Shown: positions 12,600 to 24,630 of the stretch, in pieces | Numbering within the stretch: position 1 is the first letter of the stretch | Layout: the number at the start of each line of letters is the position of its first letter | Source of the DNA: Hyalella azteca | Taxonomy: Eukaryota; Arthropoda; Malacostraca; Amphipoda; Hyalellidae | NCBI RefSeq assembly: GCF_000764305.2 | Contig: NW_025935207.1 | Coordinates: 1 to 64,000, forward strand | Length of the DNA stretch: 64,000 nt | Reading direction: 5' to 3' | Notes under the pieces: model-generated | Told to the model about the DNA's origin: nothing | Databases searched by the model: none | The model's input: only the letters and a program-made list of their open reading frames with translations | Position numbers and translations under genes: made by a program

Positions 12600-14590
12600 G
12601 ACGGTCAGGTTTACGCTTGACACCCTCAGTCTCAAAGTCAATTGTATTTTACCCTAAACATAGGCAATTCAACGTAATAATATTCACATATTGGTCTCGA
12701 TTATAATTAACAATATATAACATATTTCTACCACGATTAACTGATGTCGAATGATTTCGTGTAAAACGGTAAAAAATTGTTGTACCTAAATTATTTTATA
12801 TCCATTTACAAATCTTATTTGGGTAATGGGTAGTAGACTTCGATTGTATGCATTCATTTCAAACATAATTTTGGAATTTAAGGCAGCAATTCTTTATGTG
12901 CCTGCACGTGAGTCACACGAGGATTAAAATTTCAAAAGAATGCATACTATTATATATCTAATCATGAGCTTTTACGTTGAAGTTGGACTTAGGAGTTTGA
13001 GCAGTTATTTTTGAATCAACACTTTGTTCTCGAAATCTGTTTTTACAGCATTGGTAAAAATCTTGAATACCTATCGGTAGCACAAAAACGCGCATTCGTA
13101 AGAAGGGGTGTAATAGAATATAAATCAGTCTAATTTCTGCTCATAAAGGGCCTAGAAAGTATAAAATTCAACTTCTGTGCAAAATTAAGTTAATAGACGA
13201 AAGCCTTTCTAATATAAGCGAATCGCTGAGCGGCTGAAGTGCCGTAAACTCTTGTTTACGATTATGTGCGTAGAAAGACCTGCCCCTGGTAACTCAAGTT
13301 ACCGGTCAAGATAATCTTCTCCGGTCTCGATAGATAACTCAAGTTATTTGTTCTCTGTCACGATAATCCTCTTCCTGAGAACGACTTCAACTACGTCATG
13401 GCTTTAAGAAGGTAAGATTGTAGGAAGACCCTATCAGGATATAATTTGAGTATGAGAAAAAGTACACTTATAAATTTTTCATTTTTATTAGATTCTGTGC
13501 AGTAAAGAACAAAGAAATTATAACGAGATTCCAGAACATCACAATCAAAAGAATAGAAAAGGAGCAGTTCAGTATCAAATATGTAAGCAACCCTCCAGGA
13601 AAAAATTACGGCAATGTTCTGAAAATTGTGAGGCAATAGAAGAACCAATCTCAACGACGAAAATTGCTGAGAAATAGAATAAACTTTAAACCATAATGAA
13701 AATATCCATCAGAGAAATAAATTAAATCAGATCGTCGAGAGACGAGAGTTTATAGTTTACAGATGAGTTGGCATCTCAAATCAAGATTGTAAAACAAACT
13801 AATTCACCTACGCTCCGGAACAATGAAAACAATCAAGTATTTAGTCCAGGAGAAAAGCATACGCGACAAAAAATAATATTGCAACAAACAAACATTGCGC
13901 AACTCACAGCAAAACAAAAACTTTAACATCTTTTGTTTGCATAGTATACAAACAACTTGCAAAGCTTCAGTCCAAATGACATCAGGTCACATGAAAAACA
14001 TAAAATAAAAACTGGGAAACTGCTCCTACTTTCAACAATATTTGTATAGAGAACACGCAACTCCTTTCATATTTACATTATGGCATCACTAGAAAAGCTG
14101 CACTCCGTAACTGCACCAGGAATAGCCTGTATATATACTACTTGTGCAGACAAAACGTTTTGCGAAAGTCTGGCAGGGCTGATCTCAAACAGATAATTCA
14201 ATGTAACGTACATGTATTTCAGCAGAATATTTTTATGATAAAGATCAACAGGGTATACAGGGCAATTTGGTCATAAATACACCATTTAATGCGGCAATGG
14301 AGTATAAGATGAAAGACTACAATAAACAAATAGAGTAAGAGATTTAAAACGCATCATTCGCTTTGTGCCAGTACTCAACCTATGAAATGCTTGCCGACTA
14401 CAGCTAATAATTAATCAAAAAAGACTTAGCAAAAATATTTGACCTGAAGATCGGCATAATATTCAACGAAAATTTGTCTCCACGTATTGAAATGCTGGAT
14501 CATTTTTTTGTCAGGGGAACGAAGAAACAAGTGCTATGTCATAAGTGCTGGCTACTGATGGCAGGGGATTTGAAAAGGCCTACTACGGAC
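12600..14590. other. Intergenic stretch between pyruvate kinase and PDHA
   Basis: AT-rich and without a supportable exon. The open frame at 13391-13654 has no family features. It includes the PDHA 3' UTR on the minus strand near 14.6 kb. Confidence 0.5.
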
Positions 14591-14665
14591 GTTGAAATGC
14601 CGCGCGAGGCGCTGGTGTTTGTGGGGTCTGAAGGGCGTGGTGCCACGTATCTCAGTCTCCAGAGG
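14591..14665 (-). pseudogene. Tandem copy of the PDHA coding 3' end
   Basis: These 75 bp repeat 14686-14760, the coding part of the last PDHA exon, 95 bp away with only a few differences. The copy reads [14 protein letters not shown] before diverging and lies beyond the true stop codon, so it is probably transcribed as 3' UTR. Confidence 0.8.
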
Positions 14666-14676
14666 ACATGAAAGTC

Positions 14677-14865
14677 CTAGTGGGCATTGAAGGGCTGCGC
14701 GAGGCGCTGGTGTTTGTAGGGTCTGAAGGGCGTGGTGCCGCGTATCTCAGTCTCCAGAGGCTCATAGTAGACGTCAGCAGCAAGCTCCTGCAGGGGGACC
14801 TCCTTGTCGCTCTTGCTCACCTTCACTGCTTCGTCCACCTCCTTGCGCACCTCCCCATCGATTTT
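14677..14865 (-). CDS. Pdha: PDHA exon 8 (terminal)
   Basis: Encodes the last 62 residues: [15 protein letters not shown], then [16 protein letters not shown], ending QPFNAH and TAG (14679-14677). Corresponds to the family's E-L-x-x-D-V-Y tail. Its final 75 bp are duplicated downstream. Confidence 0.93.
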   Translation of the reverse strand, partial: KIDGEVRKEVDEAVKVSKSDKEVPLQELAADVYYEPLETEIRGTTPFRPYKHQRLAQPFNAH

Positions 14866-17800
14866 CTGTGTTACGATTTGAAATTTTGGTAAGTAACTTG
14901 AACTAATTTCAATAACTGAATTATCTCCATTGATGATTCATTAATCCGACATTTTAACTAACATTCGTTGAAATTAAAATTAGCGGGTAAAGATTTGTAA
15001 GAAAAATAAAACATTCAAGTGTCACCACCATCAAATTTCTAATAATAGGAAGCATCAAAAAATCCTGCGATAGGCAGGAAAAAAATTCATTAACCATATT
15101 TTTACATAATGCAATAGTCAATATAAAATCAATTGAATCCGGCAAGAAGATATGGAGCTTCAGTTGTGCAATGTAAAAAAAAACAAGAAGCCATTCTACT
15201 TTTAGACTCTTTAGTTATTGACGCAAGACATGAACTGAAGACCTGATCAGGCAGCGGCTGTGAAGCATCATGCTCTTGTGTTGATGTCAATATGTTCCAA
15301 TTTGGTAGTATTATATTCCAGGTTTAATATCATGCCCGCAGGTTTGATAGTATGATATCCCAGGTTTGATGGCATTATGTTCCAGGTTTGATGATATCAT
15401 ACCCGCAGGTTTGATGGTATGACTATGATATCCCAGGTTTGATGACATCATGCCCTCAGGTTTGATAGTATGATATCCCAGGTTTGATGGCATTATGTTC
15501 CAGGTTTGATGATATCATACCCGCAGGTTTGATAGTATGACTATGATATCCCAGGTTTGATGACATCAGCCCGCAGGTTTGATAGTATGATATCCCAGGT
15601 TTGATGGCATTATGTTCCACGTTTGATGGTATCATGACCGCAGGTTTGATGGCATCATGCCCCAGGGCTTAGGGTATAATGTCGCCAGGTTTTATTATGG
15701 GTATTATTAAGGTATATTTCCGCCAGCCCAGTAAGATTACTCTACCTTGAGCTCCTCTGCTGTGGCGAGCGACGCCTGAACGATCTTCTCCCGCCACAAC
15801 ATGATGGGATCGCGCGTCTGACGCACCTCTTGGATCTCCTCTCGAGTTCTGCAGGGTTCATTACACACATAAATATTACTTTACACTATTAATAAAAATA
15901 TAATAACAAAAATCAACAATATAAACAAAATATAAATGAATTCCAGCAGATACATCATGCAAGCACCATCTTATAATAAACATAAGAGAAGATTTTGAAT
16001 GCCAAAATTATTGAAATGTAAGCTCAAAAATTAGTTTTTATCTATATATTCACGTTTATGAACATGACTCTACAATAAAATACTTACTCGTGAACATAAT
16101 CCCTTGAAAAAGTTATTTATACCTCAACCATTTTCATACATCAACCAGTAAGACGTGTCAGGATCATACTCATTAAAAAAGTATATAAAATTATTTGCTT
16201 CAACCAGGAAGATCATCCTTGTGTAAACAAAACGCATTTAATATTCTCAATCAAGATGTAGTTCAGTGATATTGAAATGCCTTAAAGACGTGCCAGGATC
16301 GTACTGGTGAAACAAATAATACATAGAATTCCTAACATGTTATCTAAACTTGTAGGGATGATGTTAGAATACATTTAAGATCTGCCAGGATCATACTTGT
16401 GAAACAAACAATACATAAAATCGCTAACATATTATCTGAACTCGTAGGGATGATGTTAGAATACCTGTACGAGGTGCCAGGATCAGACATTGAGTGGCCG
16501 GAGTAGCGGTAGGTGGCGATCTCAAGCACCAGCGGGCCGTTCTTGGTGCAGTAGTCCTGACAGTAGCGCAGCGCCTCCCGCACGCTCAGCACGTCCATCC
16601 CGTCAACCTGAAAACATCATAGGTATAATAATAAATAATTATAGCATAGGATAGAAATAAAATGTTACAGTGAACATTGACACAACTTTGCGTGTGACCA
16701 TGAGACCATAAGTTACTATTACCTAACATGTACTACTAATAGTAACTTATTGTACGTTTAACGGTAGTACCGTAATAGGTTTTTATTTCCTCACATTTAA
16801 TAAACGTCAGCTATTCTAACCAGAGTTCCTGTAACTCTGAACTCACCCAAATGCCGGGTATGTAGTCACCACGAGTGTAATAATTGACGCTGGCAGAAGC
16901 CCTGTCGACGCTGGTGCCCATGCCATATCCGTTGTTCTCGCACACAAACACCGCCGGCAAGTTCCACAGTTTGGAGATGTTGTAAGCCTCGAAGATCTGC
17001 CCCTGGTTGGCCGCCCCATCGCCGTACAGTGCAACGCATATTCCTCCATTACCGAGGTATTGGTTTGCCAGAGCAACGCCAGCCCCAACTGGGACCTGGT
17101 ATGGTGACAAAATTTATTACTACAAGGTACTTATTCCCGGTGGCTCATTAGACTTCATTCAATTAAAAAAAAAGGCTTTACCCAATATATTTGAAACAAC
17201 GACCACAAAAAGTAGAGCAGGAACTTAAGTTGCTGTAATATTACGTAAAGTATTGAAGCTATACTAAAGGCAAATGAAGTGATGGAGTAGACTAGACAGG
17301 CTTTACTGAATAATGTATAAGATTCTGTCAGATTGAAAATAACCCCTAATAAAGCCCCTTTCACACAGGGCAGTAGATACTGCGCGCATCAAAAATGCCG
17401 CGGCAGTATTTACATCGCAATCTTTCACACGAGGCGCTTTTTACTGCTGGGATCTATCAGTCTTGCAGTGCTTTATGCTTCATCAGTCCATCTCTATGTT
17501 TATGTAACAATATTTCTAAATGGAAATCTATCTCTACGTGAGAATAATGTAAATACATCTCTATGGAAATACCTATATATTTTATGGAAAATATATCTTA
17601 TATGAAATATATCTCCATCACTTCAAGGATATATATATTTATCAATGTATATCTTTATGTTTATGTAACATTATTTATGTACCGATATTTATGTAATAAT
17701 ATTATGCTATAATCTATGCTATGTCATGCAGTGCTGTTTATTATGAACCTAAAATACGGCACCACTGTCTGCTAGGATGGGGCGTCAAAAACCGCCCAGT

Positions 17801-19764
17801 GTGAAAGATTACATTGAATACCATTGCAAGCTAAACTGTCGCGACAAATCTACTGCCGCAGTTTTAGCAGGACAGACGCGGGCGTCAGGCGTCAAGTTCT
17901 ACGCCGCAGTAAAAGCAATTTCACCCGAAAAGTGAACATGTTGCATTGTTTTTTGTTGCATTGAGATTTAATTTCTTTTGATAGTATTTTTGAATACTAT
18001 GCGTCTCTATACATAATTTAAATCACTTTTCCTGTTAAGTTTGTGTACTTACATACATTCAAATACGATTTTTCAAGTGTACAAATATTTATTTCCCCCC
18101 ACTGTATGTATATAATCCTAAAAATTCACAATTTCTTTAAGTGAGGCAGCAGTTTACCTTGAAGCAGTTATAGCTCATAAGTTTTTCTATCCTTGCATTG
18201 TTGCAGAGCAGTCTGGTGCTAATTCCTGGCAAGTTATGTGCAACCGTGAACATATACTGGAGAATTATGAGCTGAGTTAAGGCCAGTTTGGGGCCAATCT
18301 TGCCAACTTTGGACAAATCTGATCCAATCTTGCTTAGTATAGGAACTCTTGACTTCACCCTTCAGTTGAGTCACTGCTTGCCACTGGTATGGCAACAAAC
18401 TTAGTGTGTAAAGCCAAGTAAAGTTTAGGAGGCTTTAAAATAAGATCACCTCACATGTGATACCCTTCCTTTAATTATTCTTTGTCAAGTTTAGTTTCAT
18501 AACTGATATTATGGCCTAGCTTAGATGATTAACCTGTTAACCTCGTATAATCTGTTACCTCAATATCCACTTTGGATAACTAGCAAAATTTTTTGTTAGG
18601 TTCATTCCATGATTCATCAGCCCAGGGGTATTTCAATTACTAACCTGATAACTTGCATCTATTACCCTTATGTTCATCTTGATTACTCATTGAATTTTGA
18701 TCACCATTGTTTACCTCAGTCATAATTTATCCCATTTATCAAAGAGCTGGAAACATACAGGCCACACAGCTGCTCTTTAGATTAGGCTCACGCTACAAAA
18801 TTAACAGGTAGCACATATATATATATTTTGGTGCCACCCTTCAAGACGACAGTGATTCAAGAAGTAATGTGAGAGATGAGTAAAGATTTGAGTACAAAAT
18901 GTGAAGAAAACTCCAGGTTGCTTTCAAGAAACCATCTCTTCAATGAAATAACTTACTGGTAACAGAACAACCCATGACGTAGGCCCAGCCATGATCTCTG
19001 TAAGCGGTGATGATGGAGTCTTGGGGACGCAGCACACCAACCATGCCAACGCAGATGGCCTCCTGTCCGCTGTAAAGATGGCAGAAACCTCGCACTGCCT
19101 TCACAAATACATTACCAAATCAGTATTTTTACATAAAAGTCACATTACATCAGTCGAATCAGATCAAATTTGCTGATGCATAACATTTTCGAATAAGAGA
19201 ACACAATAATGAATAATTCACATAAAAGTAATCTCACTTCAATAATTAGAACCTATACATCAAATTAGTTTAGCATAATGTCCAAAATGGTAATTCTAAC
19301 TAATTTTGAAAAACTACTACAATATGGTCCATTAGAACAGTGGAGTTTCATTGACTTCCAAGAAAAAGGCATTAATTTATGACAAAAAATGCAGTGATTC
19401 CAGTATCAGAAAATTTCCAGAGAATACTGAGTAAATCTAAAACTGCTAAACAACAGAAGAGAGATCCACAGGTGGAAAAATTATGTCTAACCTTCTCTTT
19501 GTAGAGGTTTCCAGCAGCAGATTCTATCCTTCGGATGATTTGCATTTGGCGATAATAGAGAAGTGCTTCATCTCTTGAACATGTAGCAGTGCTGCTGGGA
19601 GCTTCCTCCAGCTTGTGCAGTTTGTATGGCCGAGTGTCAAACGTGGCCTCAGATGCCGTGCTGCTGTTACGTTGCTGCTGCTTTTGAGGTTGAGATGAGC
19701 CATTCTTGTTTGCAAGATTCTCAGTAGCTGAAGTGCTATCTTGCCAAAGAGGACTCAGAAATCT
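14677..19764 (-). CDS. Pdha: Pyruvate dehydrogenase E1 component subunit alpha
   Basis: The alpha subunit of the thiamine-diphosphate E1 enzyme decarboxylates pyruvate in the mitochondrial matrix and passes the acetyl group to E2. Exons within this span, in transcript order: 19492-19764, 18957-19098, 16847-17095, 16465-16607, 15746-15848, 14677-14865. The exon needed between the second and third is not here but at 28468-28580; with it the phases join perfectly and without it the frame is lost. Counting a possible first exon at 31773-31820 the protein has 419 residues. Motifs (that numbering): [12 protein letters not shown]; the TPP motif GDG (217-219) with 26 residues to NN (246-247); regulatory serines S314 and S321 in [12 protein letters not shown] and S254 in MGTSVDR, matching the three PDK phosphorylation sites known in mammals. 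Identity is certain; the assembly order is wrong or the locus is rearranged. Confidence 0.95.
15294..15700. repeat. Minisatellite in PDHA intron
   Basis: About 17 copies of a 22-25 bp unit built on 'ccaggtttgatg' plus a variable tail, arranged in a higher-order period near 108 bp (the order cgcaggtttgatagtatg, tcccaggtttgatggc, ttccaggtttgatgat recurs). Confidence 0.9.
15746..15848 (-). CDS. Pdha: PDHA exon 7
   Basis: Encodes 35 residues, [15 protein letters not shown] through ATAEELK, the helix after the phosphorylation loop. Joins exon 6 in phase 2 and ends in phase 0. Confidence 0.93.
16230..16490. repeat. Degenerate tandem copies across the PDHA exon 6 donor
   Basis: A unit of roughly 92 bp containing 'gtgccaggatc' and 'gggatgatgttagaatac' occurs about three times (near 16291, 16384 and 16474). 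The copy nearest the exon includes the real coding end (DPGTSYR) and donor; the others carry decayed versions. Confidence 0.75.
16465..16607 (-). CDS. Pdha: PDHA exon 6 (regulatory phosphorylation loop)
   Basis: Encodes [15 protein letters not shown] to [16 protein letters not shown]; the two loop serines are the counterparts of PDK sites 1 and 2. Its 3' end and donor are echoed by degenerate tandem copies in the following intron (16230-16464). Truncated copy at 27515-27635. Confidence 0.94.
16847..17095 (-). CDS. Pdha: PDHA exon 5 (thiamine diphosphate motif)
   Basis: Encodes 83 residues with [28 protein letters not shown] and [14 protein letters not shown]. The GDG-X26-NN spacing is that of TPP enzymes. 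Phase 0 in and out; donor GTGAGT. Duplicated almost exactly at 27875-28123. Confidence 0.95.
17350..17935. mobile_element. Candidate MITE-like insertion in PDHA intron
   Basis: GC-richer ends surround an AT-rich centre. 'ctttcacac' near 17360 and 17422 recurs inverted as 'gtgtgaaag' near 17800, and gccgcagt-type motifs sit at both ends. The copy at 28377 shows ordinary intron where this begins, so 17350 is either an insertion edge or an assembly join. No target duplication could be fixed. Confidence 0.4.
17936..18956 (-). other. PDHA intron sequence lacking exon 4
   Basis: This interval should contain the exon encoding SVMAELTGR to NGIVGAQ, but I find no such exon on either strand. The only copy is at 28468-28580. 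Confidence 0.75.
18957..19098 (-). CDS. Pdha: PDHA exon 3
   Basis: Encodes [19 protein letters not shown] through GCSVT and ends in phase 1. Exon 4 at 28468 starts in the matching phase, giving SVMAELTGR across the junction. Confidence 0.93.
19492..19764 (-). CDS. Pdha: PDHA exon 2
   Basis: Encodes 91 residues from RFLSPLWQ to LYKEK, phase 0 at both ends: the end of the transit region, a poorly conserved Q/S-rich stretch, then the conserved YKLHKLEE and [14 protein letters not shown] helices. Acceptor TTTCAG; donor GTTAGA. Confidence 0.9.
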
Positions 19765-20204
19765 CTGAAAATAAAAATTTTATGTCAATAAAAAAAAAAA
19801 ATATATATATAAAAACATTCATTACATGAATACTGACAAATGATCAAATTTAATAGCACAATCTTATTCAATGTTTTTCAAGTAGTTTCTATTGAACATA
19901 CTAAGTTACCATACACAAAATCTTCCAACACAACAGGACTAAATAAGTGAAACCTTACTTACAAAATAAAATGACTGTATGCATGAAGACATTAAATAAA
20001 ATGAAATGGACTGATTCACAGCATTATTGGCATACCGTAGCTATCTGCTAAATAAAGAAATGCTATTGAAAATAATACATGCAATACATACCATAGAATT
20101 AAAATAGCTTGAAAATACTCATTAAAAAATTGAAGTAAGTGCCGTTTGCAGTAATTGAAGTAAGTGCAGTTTTCAAACTTTCTTCTACTATATAGTAGAA
20201 AAAA

Positions 20205-20870
20205 TAAAAATTGCTATTGGGTGCCAACACCAATTACTACTCTTCTTCATTGCTAGATTATTGTAATGCTATAACACTTGTGTGCAGTTTGAATAAGAAA
20301 GTTTATCATTCAGTCTTGGCAAAATATTTAAGTTTGTCTCAGAATAACTTGCATCCAATTTATTCATGTACAGTGAAACAATAATAGATATTTGGTTGTC
20401 TTGTAGTTTTTAAAATATAATACAACAATTTAAATTCATATTTCCATAATTATGACTGAGGGACCAAAACAGTTCTTGACAGTCAATTTAACTCAAAATT
20501 TAAGGATAACAAATTAAAAGGGTTACTTAATTCTGAAACACCCTGTATATAGGAGAAAAAAAAATTGCTTTTGGGTGCAACACCAATTACTCTTCTACAT
20601 TGCTAGATTATTACAATGCTATAACAGTAACACTTGTGTGCAGTTTGATAAGAAAGTTTATTATTCAGTCTTGGCAAAATATTTGATTTTGTCTCAGAAT
20701 AACTTGCCTTCCATTTATTCATGTACAGTGGAACAATAAGAGATATTTGGTTGTCTTGTAGTTTGTAAAATATAATACAACAATTTAAATTCATATTTCC
20801 ATAATTATGACTGAGGGACCAAAAAAGTTCTTGACAGTCAATTTAACTCAAAATTTTAGGAGTTTTACAT
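20205..20870. repeat. Tandem duplication of about 310 bp
   Basis: Sequence from 'aaaaattgctattgggtgc' to 'gacagtcaatttaactc' at about 20205-20500 repeats at about 20560-20860 with a few percent divergence. Lies in the long PDHA intron. Confidence 0.85.
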
Positions 20871-21348
20871 ATATGTGTGGCACTCCTGTATAAATTTGTG
20901 ATAGCTTAATAACTGAAATTTCAAACTTTATCCTCCTCATGGTTGTCAACTTTCCAACCAGATAACATAACAAATAAATTAGAAAGTGGTGGCTACTTTG
21001 TACACAAGCTTGCATTGGTAATAAATAATTTAATACAAAATTACATATATAAATAAGGGATACATTTAATGATACAGTGACACCTTTTGACTATACACCA
21101 CTTGACGTCAACACTTCCCAGTGCAATGATGCAATCACATTTTGTAAAAAAACATTGTCCTCTTAGTCCAAATGAGAGTTTCTGGTTCAAACACAAACAC
21201 ACATGGCAGCCAACACCATTTTCCTAACCCTTATATTATAGCCCTTGTTTTGGTATCATTCACGGAATAAATTTTTTAAACTTTTACTTTACTAATGGAA
21301 ATGTCCCAACCAATCATACTAAAACAATTAGCTTGCTTTCATCACAAT

Positions 21349-23300
21349 TCAACTTATTTTCTTAGAGAAAACAAAATGCCAAGTAAATTCAATTGAGAAT
21401 TTGAGATATTTAATACCAATTACATATAAATCAAGAGGTATCACTGTGATTTCTGAGATTGCCACAGAAGCAAGGCAGGTGCCTATATATATTTCACACG
21501 GCTGGTGTACCACAGTGAGGTCCCAGTAGTCAGACCAGGCCAAGGAAGCAACACTGGTTGAAGTTGTTCTGTCAGGTGAATGTTGGGAGGAAGTTGAGAG
21601 TGCTCCGCTAACTTGGCGCTGCACCCAAAACATGAGAATAAACCTCATAAGAAATTTTAAAATTCTAATTTGAATCTAGGTAATCCTTAACCCCTACTTA
21701 TGTCAACATATTAATTCCAATAAGTATGAACATCTTAAAAAACAGACTAGACGAAGCTATGCAGGAGCATATGTTCAGTCTTAAAATGCCTAGCAAATTA
21801 CAGAGCAGGCAATAAGTCCAGCAGCTATCTCAATCAATCGTCAGTTATGGAAAGATCGGGTTCCAAAGGCCGGATCCCTTGTGAATCAAGTCACGAAAAG
21901 TTCAAGAATCGGCAACAGGCCATGGGCCTATGTCTTCAACGCCGACACTTCTATTCTATTCTAATAAAATCTTCATATTTAAAGTGATTTAATTAGTAAT
22001 GAGCCAAAAAACATAGGTACCTATGAGTAACCTAGATATAACAAATTTTTTCTAAGAGAATGAAAGGACAAGATGAAGAGGCTGCCTTATCTGCTCTATC
22101 TACCTACTTCTTCATTACAAAATAATTGTACAATTATAAAAGTACAGGCAAAATTTGAGCATTAAAATAGTAATCCATGCCATATTCACTACAAGACTGC
22201 TCATCAATTGGCCAAGATCATGTTACCTCAGGTGAGTGAACTGGTAAAAGAACCAGGAGCCTGTAAACTACAGCACTTAGAGCCAGACAACCAGAGCCCT
22301 TTGTGCCAATGAACCAGAGCTCTTGAGCCAGTGAACCAGATCGTTATAAGCCAGAAAACCAGTCAAAACTCTAAAATTGGCAGAACCCACCCTTGAATGA
22401 AAAAGAATTGCCCATGATTGTGGACAATTTTATCAATTTGCCTAGGCCCTTTCCTAATTTCTCCAGTACATATTTTTAAAACTTGTGCCTTTTTGCATGC
22501 AATTTTTTAAACTCACATAGTAAATGAGTCATATGACAGGTGATTAAAAGACAATTCTGCCTGATATGCCACATTACAAACCAGGGCTTTCTGCTCAAGA
22601 AAAGTATTCTGTTCTAGAAGCAATAAAGAAATATGAGCTACAAAAAATAAATGTGTCTTATATTAGTCAGAATAAAAATTTTAATTCAATTCATTTATTA
22701 CAAGTGGTCTTGAAGATGTAAATTATTTTTCAACTTTCTTATTTGCACTTATTCAAGAAGAATTAATAATTATTATTGAATACTGCTTTGTCCATTCATA
22801 GGCTGCAATGCTGCAAGGTGCTAGCTTAAAATTTTCATACTAGTTTCTGAAATCTTGCAGCTCTATTGTGACAAATTTTCAATACATTAGAATATTCATA
22901 TTAGAAAACATACTGGAATTTTCCTACTGATGAATAAAATCTCACGGTTCCAAAGTGGCCAATTTTCAATACATTAGGAATCTCATGACTCAATCATGCA
23001 CTGATATTTGAAATTGAATTTAGTGAGTATAAAAAAGGTAAGAGGATAGGCAACTAGTTCAACAAAGAACTTGACATTGTGGTAAACCAGAGATTCTATC
23101 AGAATCATTTCATTTTCAATTTCCTTATCTACTCAAGCTTTTAACCAATATCTTATGTACGGTACCTATGATAATTCTGAAATCCATGATACTTTGCTGG
23201 TCTACTAATATGACTCAAAGTGAACTTGAGGGAGAGCTCAAACAAGTCTCTGCTTTGCCACTGCGCTTGAGGCCTGCTTGGCCTGGCATGGAATATATCT
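21349..23300. other. PDHA intron with dispersed repeats, no exon
   Basis: Holds a short array of 'gagccagtgaaccaga'-like words near 22230-22360 and a fragment of a dispersed family ('ccaattttcaatacatt') near 22925. The end near 23083-23285 is a diverged copy of the hAT-like MITE at 57815-57996. No coding exon supported. Confidence 0.5.
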
Positions 23301-23329
23301 ACCATTCAAGCCAGAACAACAAAATGTTG

Positions 23330-24630
23330 GTGAAGCATATGACATCACAAAATTGTGCATGGAATGTCATATATAGAATTGTGCACCAGGCATCATAGAA
23401 TGAAAGGTAATTGACCTAAACTATGATTTATTTCTTCAAAACATATGATGGTTGTCACTAAAACATTCCTTTCCATTTCAGGTATGTTTTTCACGATCTT
23501 TTTTTATAGTAAATTCACTTAACGTAATTAAAATTGTGTGAAATTACAAGCCGTCCTGTAAGCTTGCAGATACATAAAAAATGCTATAAGGCTGCTGATA
23601 TGAAGCTTGCAGTGGACAAGGTTGTTGTAAATACTCAATGGCATGTTCATGGATACGGTAATATCACATCAATAATACGATAATGTCACATTAATAATAC
23701 GGTAATTAATGTATATGGTAATATATCAATAGAGGAAAAACAAGTAAAAATCACAGAAAATGTCATTTATTCTACCTCTACATCATCTACAATGAAAGAG
23801 GAGGACTTCAGAGTATTGTTAGCAATGGATGAGTACGCTCTGCATGCTTCAAATGTTTTGAAATTAAGTTTTATTCCAAGTGTCCCGAGTAGCCCCATTC
23901 AACGGGGCTACTCAGGACACTCTTTTTTTGCTTCTGGCACCTTACGAATAGCGTATGGAATTTTTTTGAAGATGCCATTCAATAGCCCTTGCAAAGAGCT
24001 ATAAAATGAGCCTAAATTTGTTTATGAAATGTTTCATGGTAAGAAGTTATGAATGAAAAACATTCAAAAGTGTCCCGAGTAGCCCCGGTTGACGGTACCC
24101 CAAGAGCTGGGGTAACAAAGATCATCACTTTTCTTGAAATTACATAAAAACTATGAGAGGCAGGAGCCAGCAATTTATGGTGAGTGAACCTAGGGTATAG
24201 ACCTGTATTTTGCACGTTTCAATTTAAGTTCAATTTAGCTAGTAAAAAATGGCATCATTTAAAAAAAAGTAGTCTAAGTTAACCAATTTTATGGTACTGT
24301 ATTTTTAATGTGATATTACTGTATCCATGAACATGCCATTGAGCATTTACAGCGACCTTGTCCACAGCAAGCTTCATATCATAAGCCGTATAGCACTTTT
24401 CTGTATCGGTAAGCTTACGGGAAGGCTTGTAATTTCTCACCATTTTAATTTGGTCAAGTGAATTTGCTATAACAATCAATGATCAAAAAATGTACCTGAA
24501 ACAGAAAGGATTATTCTAGTGACAACCATCATATTTTTTGGAAAATAACTCATAGTTTTGGTTAATGACATTTCATTTTATGTTGCCCAGTGCACAAATC
24601 TATCTATGACTTTCCATGCACAATTTTGTG
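23330..24630. repeat. Inverted repeat with arms of about 320 bp
   Basis: About 23330-23660 is the reverse complement of 24300-24630 (shared words include 'caatggcatgttcatgga' and 'gacaaccatcata'). A third, diverged copy in the second orientation lies at about 25640-25900. Confidence 0.8.
24279..24479 (-). mobile_element. Decayed fragment resembling a pogo/Tigger transposase N-terminus
   Basis: A 66-codon open frame contains MVRNYKPSRKL followed by YDMKLAVDKV, which resembles the start of pogo-type (CENPB/Psq HTH) transposases (M-x-R-N-Y-K-R, then a helix with A-V-x-x-V). No downstream DDE domain is visible. Assignment by motif only. Confidence 0.4.

Noticed and set aside
15294..15700. CRISPR-like array
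   Set aside because: Units are contiguous and variable with no unique spacers, and the setting is a eukaryotic intron.
21480..21640. Open minus-strand stretch RQVSGALSTSSQHSPDR after an acceptor-like TGCAG, considered as a PDHA N-terminal exon
   Set aside because: No ATG, only a poor donor (GTACAC), and its 3' part overlaps words of a dispersed repeat ('atatatttcacac'). The exon at 31773-31820 is a better first exon.
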